A DNA stretch of 64,000 bases from Campylobacter hepaticus (GTDB lineage: Bacteria > Campylobacterota > Campylobacteria > Campylobacterales > Campylobacteraceae): assembly GCF_001687475.2 (NCBI RefSeq), contig NZ_CP031611.1:434001-498000 (forward strand). Direction: 5' to 3'. A program made the translations under genes and the position numbers. This document shows, in pieces, positions 7,801-16,426 of this stretch. Numbering within the stretch: position 1 is the stretch's first letter; the number at the start of each line of letters is the position of its first letter. The notes under the pieces were generated by a model. It saw only the letters and a program-made list of their open reading frames with translations. It searched no databases and was not told the origin of the DNA.

Positions 7801-8957
7801 ATCTTGTTAAGGGAGTAAGTTTAAATAATATAAAAAAAATAAAAACTAATGGTGGTGGAGAAATGATATTAAACTATGATGCTTTAAGTGGAAAAATCTC
7901 TACAGACTTTAATCTTAATGCTTCTATTATAGGAGCAAGCTTTAGATCTTTAAATGCTTCTAGCATTAAAAGAAATGCTTTTGTAGATGGCTTAATGAAT
8001 AATATGAATTTAAGTTTAACTTTTAATCCTAATCATTTTAATCTTAATACTAATCTTACTTTTAATGAAGATAATTTATATGCTAGTATTAATGATTATA
8101 TACAAAGTGATATACAAACTTATACTCATGATAATATTAAAGAACATGCCTTAGTTATACTACCTTATTTTTCTTCTCAAAGTGTAGAACTTTCTTTAAA
8201 TGAAAAAAGTAAAGGACATATTAAAGGTAATATACTTGCTTATTCTACCTTAAAAGAAAGTGGAACTTATAGTTTTTATGCAGGTTATGAAGATACTAAG
8301 ATGAACTCTTATTATTTTGATGTAAAAAACCGTACTTATTATACAGGTATAAAATATTTTAATACCTTATTTTATACAGACAATAATCAAGAAGTCTATA
8401 TTAAAGCTCAAGCTAAAGCAGCTTTTATTAAAAATGAGTTCTTAAAGAAAATAGCCAATAATGAAGCTAGTGCTAATCCTAATGCTTATACTTATGGAGG
8501 AGGTATAGATTTAGGAATGAATTTTATCTTAGGATCTCATATGCTTACTCCTCAAATAGGTTTAGGTTATGAAGGATCTTATATGCAAGCTTATAGTATA
8601 AAAGATATTAAAGGTAGGGCTAGTGTACAAAAAGGAGAAAGAATATATAAAAATATCAATAATCTTTTTTCTACTAAGGCTAGCTTTGCTTATTTTAAAG
8701 ACTGGTTACCTTATTTAAAGACTTCTATAGAATTAGGAGCTAAACTTTATATGAATACTACTATACATACTAAAGCACGCTTTGGTACTATTAAAGTAGA
8801 AGATGAAATAAACTTAGCAAGAATACAAAGATTTGCAAATGCTTCTTTAATACTGCCTTTAAATCAAAGCTTTATTATGAGTATGAATTATAATGCTCAA
8901 AATAGTAAAGATGCTACTACTCATACTGCTTATGCTCAATTTAGTTATTTGTGGTAA
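4737..8957 (+). CDS. autotransporter adhesin-like outer-membrane protein, copy 1
   Basis: A giant surface protein (1,406 residues from the ATG at 4737) secreted by the type V route. MASSKKLILSLATISCLSSLALA is a clear signal peptide. The passenger (about 25-1110) is a beta-helix made of repeated turns such as FINxGTI and NSGxGxLMLNN. The C-terminal 280 or so residues are an autotransporter beta-barrel ending in FSYLW. The motif RKRR at 6699-6710 marks the start of the part shared with copy 2. The in-frame ATG at 4737 has only the poly-G run before it, so the biological start is probably the out-of-frame ATG at 4688 and the gene may be OFF. A GTG at 4713 is also in frame. The middle section 4939-6654 is unlike copy 2. 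The ligand is unknown. Confidence 0.85.
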   Translation: MASSKKLILSLATISCLSSLALAQISGPPYAIPYTQGNNYYYTLLGYYPGTQIEVNGNGSTNSIFLGKYAYVRSSNNGVKTLYVHATTDEKIDIRKILNKGIIAGFLNIENKGSFNNGSIHVGDIDNQGYIKKVYIGIWGENNGKIQLDSFKNSGIIYASNGDGILFEGKDTQIGNFINTGIIVGNHSNSSNNASVLIGRPDKNHGNTTIDLFLNEGLIGSNMAKYGVKFDSGNDSNGGNNNRHKATVKHFINTATIQAKDTALHLSNTTITDFLNMDTIKAENGKAIETLKQTRITNFINAGTIKSESSSQEAIKFAHSIIDNILNTGNIEGKKQAIIFNGSNVKNFINSGTIKSTNNDQSNAIEVNGNRTINNFINSGTIYGNDTIRFNKTAKINYVYNTSIIYGGNTSVHVYGGNIDHFVNKGIIANDKTVNYGAAIKLENGGTIKHITNTGLIASKKAGISVTYGKFGTITLEEGSIVYGEHFGVCIAQWQNLDELIIVGSSQIASGIYSNHYGIFLGTGSQASKIELKNQAVVQAKQNAIKLENQANLSGLNIDNSTIKSGQEAILNAKGKIADINVNNGALIQSYSNTAISNLGTIDKITISGTNTKIIGDIQNKGTITSGITIQNDAQIQGQLVNEGTIKADANGKSRKRRSLDESQQSDEESKAAILIKESGQITSTSGKAGIINKDKGKIEGNIISKSSNTISLENQGSVTGNISNSGTGNLMIENKNNGSSTATISGNIANTGDGSLMLNNSSTLTGNIYNYGSGKLTIENQTNTQNGNTSISGYVANIGMGQLELMNNASISGSAYNIGGGSLMLNNSSTLKSVYNYGSGDLKIENKNSATINSIMNTNSGNVILDNSATITQGITNQGTGNLMITNQSGASIENISNESSGDVMLNNTGSITKGITNSGNGNLNLTNQENATISGGITNSGSGTLMLNNFGSIGTNTDGYNISNEGSGSVNITSWTIRTGSNNKLQTLTVGGKSANSVMVGNLIVDQGNLNMDELNDIKNLVKGVSLNNIKKIKTNGGGEMILNYDALSGKISTDFNLNASIIGASFRSLNASSIKRNAFVDGLMNNMNLSLTFNPNHFNLNTNLTFNEDNLYASINDYIQSDIQTYTHDNIKEHALVILPYFSSQSVELSLNEKSKGHIKGNILAYSTLKESGTYSFYAGYEDTKMNSYYFDVKNRTYYTGIKYFNTLFYTDNNQEVYIKAQAKAAFIKNEFLKKIANNEASANPNAYTYGGGIDLGMNFILGSHMLTPQIGLGYEGSYMQAYSIKDIKGRASVQKGERIYKNINNLFSTKASFAYFKDWLPYLKTSIELGAKLYMNTTIHTKARFGTIKVEDEINLARIQRFANASLILPLNQSFIMSMNYNAQNSKDATTHTAYAQFSYLW

Positions 8958-9010
8958 AAGAATAAGGTATTAAAAGAATAAAGTATAGCTTTAAAAGCTA
9001 TGCTTTGTTT
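6655..9010 (+). repeat. 3' identical block of the autotransporter pair, copy 1
   Basis: These 2,356 bases match 33683-36038 at a constant offset of 27028, with no difference found where I compared them. The block covers the second half of the passenger, the whole beta-barrel, the stop codon and the terminator. Identity stops a few bases after the terminator stem, so the unit includes gene end plus terminator but no further flank. Confidence 0.92.
8980..9010 (+). terminator. terminator of autotransporter copy 1
   Basis: The stem AAAGTATAGCTT/AAGCTATGCTTT (one G-T pair) with loop TAA lies 22 bases after the stop and is followed by GTTT. The same hairpin ends copy 2. Confidence 0.75.
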
Positions 9011-9407
9011 ATATAAAGCATTTAGTTTTTAATAAAAAGTCTTAAAAACTCTTTTAAAACTTTAAAGCTTATCTTTATTTATAAGATTTAATGATAAGAT
9101 TTTAAATTTAAATCTTAATTGATTAAAGATTATATAAAGAGTAAAAAGGAATTTTAAAGGATAAAAGTTTCTTATAGCTAAGTAAACTTAAAAAAATAGA
9201 TGATTTAAATTGATGAATAAAATTAAAGGATTTAAAGGGTTAATTTTAGTGTGATTTAATATGTTTTTTCTTTAGTTTAAGTCAATAGTAAAGTCAATAA
9301 TATTTTCAAGTATAAAAATTAAAATTAATTAAAAATAATTTAAAGCAATCATATATCTATAAAAAGCTTATTTTATAGATGATTGAAAAGAGGTAAAAAA
9401 GTATAAA
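9011..9407. other. AT-rich intergenic stretch without a gene
   Basis: About 400 bases between the autotransporter terminator and the reverse-strand tRNA-Leu. It has many near repeats of TTTAAA and AAAGATT type and frequent stops in all frames. I see no ORF, RNA or repeat worth calling. It would contain any tail of the tRNA-Leu transcript. Confidence 0.5.
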
Positions 9408-9493
9408 TGGTGCGGTTAGCGAGACTCGAACTCGCACACGCGTGGCGCACCACCCCCTCAAGATGGCGTGTCTACCAATTCCACCATAACCGC
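9408..9493 (-). tRNA. tRNA-Leu (GAG)
   Basis: Read on the minus strand from 9493: acceptor GCGGTTA/TAACCGC, D arm with GGTGGAATTGGTAGACAC, anticodon GAG in the loop TTGAGGG, a long class II variable arm, T arm GCGAG-TTCGAGT-CTCGC, and encoded CCA. Total 86 bases. It lies 30 bases beyond the stop codon of atpE on the same strand, so it could be cotranscribed. Confidence 0.95.
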
Positions 9494-9523
9494 ATTTAAG
9501 CCTTGTTTTAAGGCTTGTAAAAA

Positions 9524-9862
9524 TTATTGAAAAACTATAAAAGGATTTGCATAAAGTACTATTAAAGCTATAACAAGGGCATAAATAACTTGTGCTTCAA
9601 TCATCGCTAAAGCAATAAACATGGTTGTCATAAGTTTAGCTCCAAGACCAGGATTTCTAGCTGTACCTGCTATAGTTGCTGCTGCAGTATTTCCCATACC
9701 TATAGCACCACCTAAAGCGGCAACTCCAAGGCCTAAACCTGCTGCAAGTACTGAAAATGCTTTGATCCATACATTAATAGCTTCTTGTTCTACAGGAGTA
9801 TTAGTTTCAGCTGCAAAACTCACTGCTATACAAGCTAAAAATAAAAAAAGAAATTTTTTCAT
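9524..9862 (-). CDS. atpE: ATP synthase subunit c
   Basis: The ring-forming proteolipid of the F0 rotor, 112 residues. Two membrane hairpin helices are visible: a glycine-rich first helix (GLGLGVAALGGAIGMG), the conserved polar loop with RNPG at 69-72, and the second helix with the ion-carrying glutamate E89 in MIEAQVIYAL. The residue after it is Ala, not the Ser seen in sodium-binding rings, so proton use is likely. It is longer than the usual 80 or so residues because of an N-terminal signal-like segment, MKKFLFLFLACIAVSFAAE. As in other Campylobacter it stands alone, away from the rest of the ATP synthase genes. Confidence 0.96.
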   Translation of the reverse strand: MKKFLFLFLACIAVSFAAETNTPVEQEAINVWIKAFSVLAAGLGLGVAALGGAIGMGNTAAATIAGTARNPGLGAKLMTTMFIALAMIEAQVIYALVIALIVLYANPFIVFQ

Positions 9863-10115
9863 TATTTTTTAACCTTTCTTTATAAAATAAAATACAAAAT
9901 TTAAATCGGTTCGGCTTGCGTATCCCTACTTAAGATTTAAAAAATGAAGTTTTTATTTTATCTAAAGATATCTTTATTTTTATTGAAATTTACAAAATTT
10001 CACATTTTTATCAATTTTTTTTAATTTTCAATAAAGCTTAAAAATTTTTTTGCTTTAATAATATTTTAAAATATTTTTTAAAAAATAATTCTTAAAATAT
10101 GAGAAGGTTGTAATT

Positions 10116-11450
10116 TTGAATTCTAAATTTTCAAAAATAGGTTTTATTTTGGCAGTAGCAGGATCTGCTGTGGGGTTAGGCAATGCGTGGAAATTTCCAA
10201 CATTAGTAGGGCAAAGTGGAGGATCTGCATTTATTTTGCTTTATATTATTTTAACCTTAGGGGTAGGTTTTGTCATATTTTTGGCTGAACTTAGTATAGG
10301 TAAACTAAGTGAAAAAGATCCTATTAATGCTTATAAAGTATTAGCACCATCTTATAAAAAAGCTTGGTCTTGTGTTGGCTTTACCATGATAGGGGCTATT
10401 TTAGTTGTTTCTTTTTATATGCTAGTGATAGGTTGGGTATTAAAATATGCTTTTTTAAGTATAAGCGCTAATTTACCTTTAGATTTACAAGCAAGCCAAG
10501 CCCAGTTTGGGTTTTTTACAAGTGAGGATTTTTTAAGTCAATTTATTTGTTTTACTTTGGTATTTTTAAGCGTTTTTTACATAGTTTCTAAAGGTATTAA
10601 AAATGGTATAGAAAAACTTAATGTTTGGATGATGCCTTCTTTATTTGTTTTACTTATATTAATGCTTGTTTATGCTATAAGTAAAGAGGGTTTTGCTTTA
10701 GCTGTTAAATTTCTTTTTGTTCCAGATTTTTCTAAACTTAGTATTTCTAATGTTCTTGAAGCTTTAGGACTTGCTTTTTTTAGTCTTTCTTTAGGAGTTG
10801 GAACTATTATTACTTATTCTGCTAGTTTACCTGATAAAACCAATTTTATTTCTAGCACTTTAAATATTATTTTTATCAATCTTTTAGTGGGTTTGCTAAT
10901 GGGTTTAGTAGTTTTTACTTTTATTTTTGAATTTGGTTATGATCCTAATCAAGGCGGACCTGGACTTGTTTTCATTTCTTTAGCTACTTTGTTTGAAAAA
11001 ATGGGTTTTGTAGGTTATATTTTAGGAACTGCTTTTTTTGTTTCTTTGATTTTTGCAGGTATTACTTCTGCAATTTCCATGGTTGAACCTTTTACTTTTT
11101 ATCTTATTAATACTTTTAATATCAGTCGCAAAAAAGCTTTAGTTTTTATAGGTATTGTTGTATATATTTTAGGAACTCTATGTATTTTATCTTCTTTAAA
11201 AAGCACGCAATTTAATATTTTTGGAATGAGTTTTTTTGATCTACTTGATAGTCTTTCAAGTAAGTTTATCATGCCTTTGGGTGGAATTTTAGCGGCTATA
11301 TTTGCAGGTTTTATCATGAAAAAAGAAACTTTAAAAAATTTATTTCAACCTTATATGAAGGGTATATTTTTTGAACTTTGGTATATCTTTTTAAGATTTA
11401 TCTCGCCTTTGGCTGTAGTTATAGTTATGTTAGCTGCTTTTTTTAAATAA
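10116..11450 (+). CDS. sodium-dependent transporter, neurotransmitter:sodium symporter family
   Basis: A 444-residue membrane protein with about 11-12 helices of the LeuT/SNF fold, importing an amino acid or related solute with sodium. The family signature GNAWKFPTLVGQSGG occupies residues 22-36 in the first helix, which is unwound at the substrate and sodium site in LeuT. The start is TTG at 10116, with GAGAAGG 10-15 bases before it. C. jejuni NCTC 11168, as I recall, has two such genes side by side here; this window has one. A terminator follows. The substrate cannot be read from the sequence. Confidence 0.88.
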   Translation: MNSKFSKIGFILAVAGSAVGLGNAWKFPTLVGQSGGSAFILLYIILTLGVGFVIFLAELSIGKLSEKDPINAYKVLAPSYKKAWSCVGFTMIGAILVVSFYMLVIGWVLKYAFLSISANLPLDLQASQAQFGFFTSEDFLSQFICFTLVFLSVFYIVSKGIKNGIEKLNVWMMPSLFVLLILMLVYAISKEGFALAVKFLFVPDFSKLSISNVLEALGLAFFSLSLGVGTIITYSASLPDKTNFISSTLNIIFINLLVGLLMGLVVFTFIFEFGYDPNQGGPGLVFISLATLFEKMGFVGYILGTAFFVSLIFAGITSAISMVEPFTFYLINTFNISRKKALVFIGIVVYILGTLCILSSLKSTQFNIFGMSFFDLLDSLSSKFIMPLGGILAAIFAGFIMKKETLKNLFQPYMKGIFFELWYIFLRFISPLAVVIVMLAAFFK

Positions 11451-11456
11451 ATTAAG

Positions 11457-11484
11457 AAGTCTTAGTTTTTGCTAAGGCTTTTTA
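11457..11484 (+). terminator. terminator after the sodium symporter
   Basis: Stem AAGTCTTAG/CTAAGGCTT (one G-T pair), loop TTTTTG, followed by TTTT. Confidence 0.8.
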
Positions 11485-11595
11485 GTAGTCTTTATTTTTT
11501 AATTAAAATATTTTTTATATTTTACTTACTTTAATTATTATTTTTTAAATGTAAATTTTTTGCATTTTATATTGTAAGATATAGCAGAATTTTTG

Positions 11596-11601
11596 TATAA
11601 T
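11596..11601 (+). promoter_or_regulatory. -10 box upstream of pycB
   Basis: A perfect TATAAT preceded by TTTTTG lies 35 bases before the pycB ATG, in the T-rich context typical of Campylobacter promoters. The expected start site is near 11608. Confidence 0.6.
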
Positions 11602-11635
11602 AATTATTATTTTTAAATAATTTCAAGGAAAATAA

Positions 11636-13438
11636 ATGGCTAAAAAATTCATCGATATCATGGACACCAGTTTTAGAGATGGTTTTCAATCTGTTTTTGG
11701 AGCTAGAGTTTTAATGGATGATTTTTTTCCTGCTGTTGAAGCAGCAAAACAAGCAGGTATTACACATTTTGAATTTGGTGGAGGGGCTAGATTTCAAAGT
11801 TTATATTTTTATCTTAATGAAGATGCTTTTGCCATGATGGATAGATTTAGATCTATAGTAGGAAAAGAAATGAATTTGCAAACTTTAGCAAGAGGTGTAA
11901 ACACTGTGACTTTAGATACAGGAAGCAGGGAACTTATTGATTTGCATGCAAAACTTTTTGCTAAACATGGTACCACAACTATAAGAAATTTTGATGCATT
12001 AAATGATATTAATAATTTAAAATTTAGTGCCCAATGTATAGTAAAATATGGCTTAAAACATGAACTTGCTATTACTTTAATGGATTTACCTCCAAATTGC
12101 AAAGGTGCTCATGATCTTGCTTTTTACGAAAAAATTTTAAAAGACATTTTACAAGCTGAAATTCCTTTTGATAGTATTTGTTTTAAAGATGCTAGTGGAA
12201 CTTCAAATCCAAATAAAATTTATCAAACCATTAAAATGGCTAGAAAAATTCTACCGCAAAACACACATATAAGATTGCATACTCATGAAACAGCTGGGGT
12301 AAGTATAGCCTGTTACCTTGCAGCACTTCAAGCAGGGGTTGATGGCATAGATTTAGCAGCTGCTCCAGTAAGCGGGGGAACTTCTCAACCTGATATTTTA
12401 ACCATGATGCATGCTTTAAAAGGGCAAGATTATGATCTTGGTGGACTTGAAGAAGAAAAAATCTTAAAATATGAAGAAGTTTTAAAAGAATGCTTAAAAG
12501 ACTATTTTTTACCTCATGAAGCAAGCATGGTAAATCCTATTATCCCTTTTTCCCCTATGCCAGGAGGCGCTTTAACAGCAAATACTCAAATGATGAGAGA
12601 TAACAATATCTTAGATAAATTTCCTCAAATCATCCATGCTATGCGTGAAGTTGTTGAAAAAGGAGGATTTGGCACTTCTGTAACTCCTGTTTCTCAGTTT
12701 TATTTCCAACAAGCTTTTAATAATGTCATGTTTGGACCTTGGAAAAAAATCGCACAAGGATATGGTAAAATGGTCTTAGGTTATTTTGGAAAAACTCCAG
12801 TTAGTCCTGATCCAAAGATCATTGAACTTGCTGCTAAAGAGTTAAATTTAGAACCTACCACAGAACTTGCTATTGATATAGCTGATAAGGATGAGACCAA
12901 AAGTATAGCTTATGTTAAAAGCTTGCTTGAAAAAGAAGGTATAGTAATTAGTGAAGAAAATATTTTTATTGCAGCAGCATGTAAAGAAAAGGGTATAGCC
13001 TTTTTAAAAGGTGAAGCTAAGCTTAATGTACGCAAAATCTTAACCAATGATCTTGCTCCTACTAAATTAGATCAAAACAAATTTACTGTTGCAGTAAATG
13101 GTAATAAATATCATGTTGAAGTAAGTTATGGTTTTGATAAGGATGTTAATATTAAAAATGTAAAAAAAATAAAAGAAAATATACCAAATTCATCTTCTGA
13201 TTTAAATGTTTATGATAATATAGAAAATAAAATTATAACAGATGTTTCAGGTAATGTTTTTAAAATCAATATCAATAAAAACCAAGAAGTAAAATCAGGA
13301 CAAGTTATTATGATTTTAGAAGCAATGAAAATGGAGATTGAAGTAAATGCCCCAAAAGATGGCATAATTTCAGATCTTTGTGTTAAAATAGGTGACACAG
13401 TTAATGAAGGTCAAATTTTAGCACTTTATAAAAATTAA
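11636..13438 (+). CDS. pycB: pyruvate carboxylase subunit B (oxaloacetate decarboxylase alpha-like)
   Basis: This 600-residue subunit carries the carboxyltransferase half and the biotin carrier of a two-subunit pyruvate carboxylase. The enzyme makes oxaloacetate from pyruvate and feeds the citric acid cycle and gluconeogenesis. Visible are DTSFRDGFQS near the N-terminus, the metal-binding HTHETAG (H215, H217), the carboxylated lysine in CFKDASG (K184), and the C-terminal biotin site ILEAMKMEIEV with biotinyl lysine K565. The biotin carboxylase subunit (pycA) is not in the window. Oxaloacetate decarboxylase alpha has the same domains, but no beta or gamma subunit gene is near. It is followed 12 bases later by pckA, an obvious functional partner. 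Confidence 0.93.
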   Translation: MAKKFIDIMDTSFRDGFQSVFGARVLMDDFFPAVEAAKQAGITHFEFGGGARFQSLYFYLNEDAFAMMDRFRSIVGKEMNLQTLARGVNTVTLDTGSRELIDLHAKLFAKHGTTTIRNFDALNDINNLKFSAQCIVKYGLKHELAITLMDLPPNCKGAHDLAFYEKILKDILQAEIPFDSICFKDASGTSNPNKIYQTIKMARKILPQNTHIRLHTHETAGVSIACYLAALQAGVDGIDLAAAPVSGGTSQPDILTMMHALKGQDYDLGGLEEEKILKYEEVLKECLKDYFLPHEASMVNPIIPFSPMPGGALTANTQMMRDNNILDKFPQIIHAMREVVEKGGFGTSVTPVSQFYFQQAFNNVMFGPWKKIAQGYGKMVLGYFGKTPVSPDPKIIELAAKELNLEPTTELAIDIADKDETKSIAYVKSLLEKEGIVISEENIFIAAACKEKGIAFLKGEAKLNVRKILTNDLAPTKLDQNKFTVAVNGNKYHVEVSYGFDKDVNIKNVKKIKENIPNSSSDLNVYDNIENKIITDVSGNVFKININKNQEVKSGQVIMILEAMKMEIEVNAPKDGIISDLCVKIGDTVNEGQILALYKN

Positions 13439-13450
13439 AGCGAGGAAAAA

Positions 13451-15025
13451 ATGGAAAAATTTAATAATTTGGGTATAGAAAATATAAAAGAAATATTTCA
13501 TAATTTAAGCTATGATGAGTTAAATACTCATGAAAAAGCTAACAACGAAGGTTTAAGCACCGATAATGATACTTTTTGTGTAGATACAGGAATTTTTACA
13601 GGAAGAAGTCCTAAAGATAAGTATTTTGTAAAGCAAGATCCTTCAAATCAGTATATTGCATGGGGAAAAATAAATCAAGCTATCACAAAAGAGTTGTTTG
13701 ATAAGCTTTTAACCCAGGCAAGACAAGAGTTAAGTGGAAAGAAAATTTATATTCAAGATGCTTTTTGTGGGGCTTCTTTACAAAGTCGTAAGGCTATAAG
13801 ATTTGTAACTGAAGTGGCATGGCAAGCACATTTTGTAAAAAATATGTTCATAAGACCAAGTCAAGAAGAACTTGAAAATTTTAAAGCTGATTTTACAGTT
13901 TATAATGCTTGCAAATGTGTCAATCAAGACTATAAAAAAGACGGTTTAAATTCTGAAGTTTTTGTGATTTTTAATATGGAAGATAATATAGCTGTTATAG
14001 GTGGAACTTGGTATGGCGGAGAGATGAAAAAAGGTATTTTTTCTATGATGAACTATTGGTTGCCATTAGAAAATAAACTTTCCATGCATTGTAGTGCTAA
14101 TGTTGGAGAAAAAGGTGATGTAGCCCTTTTCTTTGGACTTAGCGGTACTGGCAAAACTACACTTTCAACAGATCCAAAAAGAAAACTCATAGGCGATGAT
14201 GAGCATGGTTGGGATGATGAGGGTGTATTTAACTTTGAAGGGGGTTGTTATGCTAAAACAATCAATCTTAATCCTGAATACGAACCAGAAATATATAGTG
14301 CTATTAAAAGAAATGCTCTTTTAGAAAATGTAGTTTTAAGATCAGATAAAAGTGTAGATTATGCTGATGATTCTAAAACTGAAAATACAAGAGTTTCTTA
14401 TCCTATAGAACATATAAAAAATCACGAGCCTAGTTTAAAAGCAGGGCATCCAAAAAATATCATTTTTTTAACTGCTGATGCTTTTGGTGTTTTACCTCCT
14501 GTAAGTAGATTAAGCAAAGAACAGGCTATGTATTATTTTTTAAGTGGATATACAGCAAAAGTAGCAGGAACTGAAAGAGGGATTACTGAACCTCAAGCAA
14601 CTTTTTCAGCTTGTTTTGGTGAACCTTTCATGCCTTTGCACCCAACAGTTTATGCAAGATTGCTTGGAGAGAAAATTCATAAACATCAAGCCAATGTTTA
14701 TCTTGTAAATACAGGCTGGAGTGGCGGAAGCTATGGCGTAGGACAAAGAATGAGTATTAAAATCACTAGATCTTGCATCAATGCTATCTTAGATGGAAGT
14801 ATTTGCGAGTGTGAATTTGAAAATTTTGAAGTTTTTGATCTAGCTATTCCTAAGGCTTTAAATGGTGTAGAAAATAGTTTTTTAAATCCTATAAATACTT
14901 GGGCAGATCAAGATGCTTATATTAAAACAAGAGATAAATTAGCTAGTATGTTTGTAGAAAATTTTAAACGTTATGAGGATGTAAAAGAAGGAGTAGAATT
15001 TAGTCAATTTGGACCTAGAATTTAA
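13451..15025 (+). CDS. pckA: phosphoenolpyruvate carboxykinase (ATP)
   Basis: It converts oxaloacetate and ATP to phosphoenolpyruvate, the entry to gluconeogenesis. The length, 524 residues, is normal for the ATP-type enzyme. Residues RSPKDK at 52-57 (substrate site), the P-loop GLSGTGKT at 229-236 and the metal site DDEHGW at 249-254 are all present. The ATG follows GAGGAAAAA. It sits in one transcription unit with pycB (12-base gap) and argH (9-base gap). PycB makes its substrate, which fits a bacterium that cannot run glycolysis from glucose and grows on amino and organic acids. Confidence 0.97.
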   Translation: MEKFNNLGIENIKEIFHNLSYDELNTHEKANNEGLSTDNDTFCVDTGIFTGRSPKDKYFVKQDPSNQYIAWGKINQAITKELFDKLLTQARQELSGKKIYIQDAFCGASLQSRKAIRFVTEVAWQAHFVKNMFIRPSQEELENFKADFTVYNACKCVNQDYKKDGLNSEVFVIFNMEDNIAVIGGTWYGGEMKKGIFSMMNYWLPLENKLSMHCSANVGEKGDVALFFGLSGTGKTTLSTDPKRKLIGDDEHGWDDEGVFNFEGGCYAKTINLNPEYEPEIYSAIKRNALLENVVLRSDKSVDYADDSKTENTRVSYPIEHIKNHEPSLKAGHPKNIIFLTADAFGVLPPVSRLSKEQAMYYFLSGYTAKVAGTERGITEPQATFSACFGEPFMPLHPTVYARLLGEKIHKHQANVYLVNTGWSGGSYGVGQRMSIKITRSCINAILDGSICECEFENFEVFDLAIPKALNGVENSFLNPINTWADQDAYIKTRDKLASMFVENFKRYEDVKEGVEFSQFGPRI

Positions 15026-15034
15026 AGTATTTTT

Positions 15035-16417
15035 ATGAAAAATGTAATGTGGTCTGGGCGTTTTAGTTTTGCAAGTGATGAACTCTTAAAAGAATTTAAT
15101 GCAAGTTTAAATGTAGATAAAGCCTTGTTTGAAGAAGATATACAAGGCTCTATCGCTCATGCTTGTATGCTTGAAAAATGTGGTATTTTAAAAAAAGAAG
15201 AACTAGATCTTATTATAAAAGGTTTAGAACAAATTAAAGCTGAGATCAAACAAGAACAATTTGTTTTTGATATAGAAGATGAAGATATTCACATGGCTAT
15301 AGAAAAACGTCTTAGTCAAATCATAGGCACTGAAGTAGGTGGAAAATTACATACTGCAAGAAGTAGAAACGATCAAGTAGCAACAGATCTTAAGCTTTAT
15401 ACTAAAAAAACTCATATAGAACTTATAAGGTTTTTAAAAGATCTTATCCAAACCATACTTTTACATGCTAAAAATCATAAACATACTATAATGCCTAGTT
15501 TTACACATTTACAACATGCGCAAGTGATAAGTTTTTCATTTTATATTTTAACTTATGCTTTTATGTTTATGCGCGATATTAAACGTTTGCAAAATAGCTT
15601 AGAACTTGCAGATTTCTCTCCTCTTGGTTCTTGTGCTTGTGCAGGGACTAGTTATGAGACAAATCGTTATTTTAGTGCTAAAATACTTGATTTTAAAGAT
15701 ATTATGCCAAATGCTATGGACGGTGTAAGCGATAGAGATTTTGTTCTTGACTTACTTTATGATATAGCTGTGATTTTTACTCATACTTCTAGGCTTTGTG
15801 AAGAAATGATTTTATTTTCTACTTCAGAATTTGGCTTTTTAACTATGAGTGATAGTTTTTCAACTGGAAGCTCTATCATGCCTCAAAAGAAAAATCCTGA
15901 TGTTTGTGAACTCATACGCGGAAAAACAGGACGCATTTATGGGAATTTGATGGCTTTATTAACCACAATGAAAGCCTTGCCTTTGGCTTATAATAAAGAC
16001 ATGCAAGAAGATAAAGAGCTTTTATTTGATAGTGTTAAAAGCGCTAAAAATAGCTTAATCATTCTCAATGCCGCATTAAAGCAAATGCAAATCAACAAAG
16101 ACAATATGGCTCAAGCTTGTAAAAAAGGACATTTATTAGCTACTGATTTGGCTGATTATTTAGTACGAGAAAAAAATATTCCTTTTAGAAAAGCCCATTT
16201 TATTGTAGGAAATGTAGTAGCTCAAGCTGAAAAAGAAAAAATAGACATAAGTGAGATTAAAGATCTTTCAAAAATAAATCCTATTTTTGATGCAAAAGCT
16301 ATGGATATTTTAGATTTTCAACATTCTTTAAACGCTAAACAAAGCCAAGGGTCTAGTTCTGTTGCAAGCGTAGAAAAGCAAATTGAACTTTTAGAAGAAT
16401 TTATTGCCTCTTTGTAA
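15035..16417 (+). CDS. argH: argininosuccinate lyase
   Basis: It splits argininosuccinate to arginine and fumarate, the last step of arginine synthesis. The 460 residues carry the family motifs HTARSRNDQ at 106-114, THLQHAQ at 157-163 and the signature [11 protein letters not shown] at 278-288 with the mobile catalytic loop serine. No strong ribosome binding site precedes the ATG 9 bases after pckA, so translation may depend on coupling. It ends 9 bases from the convergent ychF stop. Confidence 0.97.
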   Translation: MKNVMWSGRFSFASDELLKEFNASLNVDKALFEEDIQGSIAHACMLEKCGILKKEELDLIIKGLEQIKAEIKQEQFVFDIEDEDIHMAIEKRLSQIIGTEVGGKLHTARSRNDQVATDLKLYTKKTHIELIRFLKDLIQTILLHAKNHKHTIMPSFTHLQHAQVISFSFYILTYAFMFMRDIKRLQNSLELADFSPLGSCACAGTSYETNRYFSAKILDFKDIMPNAMDGVSDRDFVLDLLYDIAVIFTHTSRLCEEMILFSTSEFGFLTMSDSFSTGSSIMPQKKNPDVCELIRGKTGRIYGNLMALLTTMKALPLAYNKDMQEDKELLFDSVKSAKNSLIILNAALKQMQINKDNMAQACKKGHLLATDLADYLVREKNIPFRKAHFIVGNVVAQAEKEKIDISEIKDLSKINPIFDAKAMDILDFQHSLNAKQSQGSSSVASVEKQIELLEEFIASL

Positions 16418-16426
16418 AAATATTTT

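Noticed and set aside
4673-9010. Autotransporter block as a mobile element
   Set aside because: No transposase, inverted ends or target-site duplication were seen around either copy; the identity borders fit recombination between related genes better.
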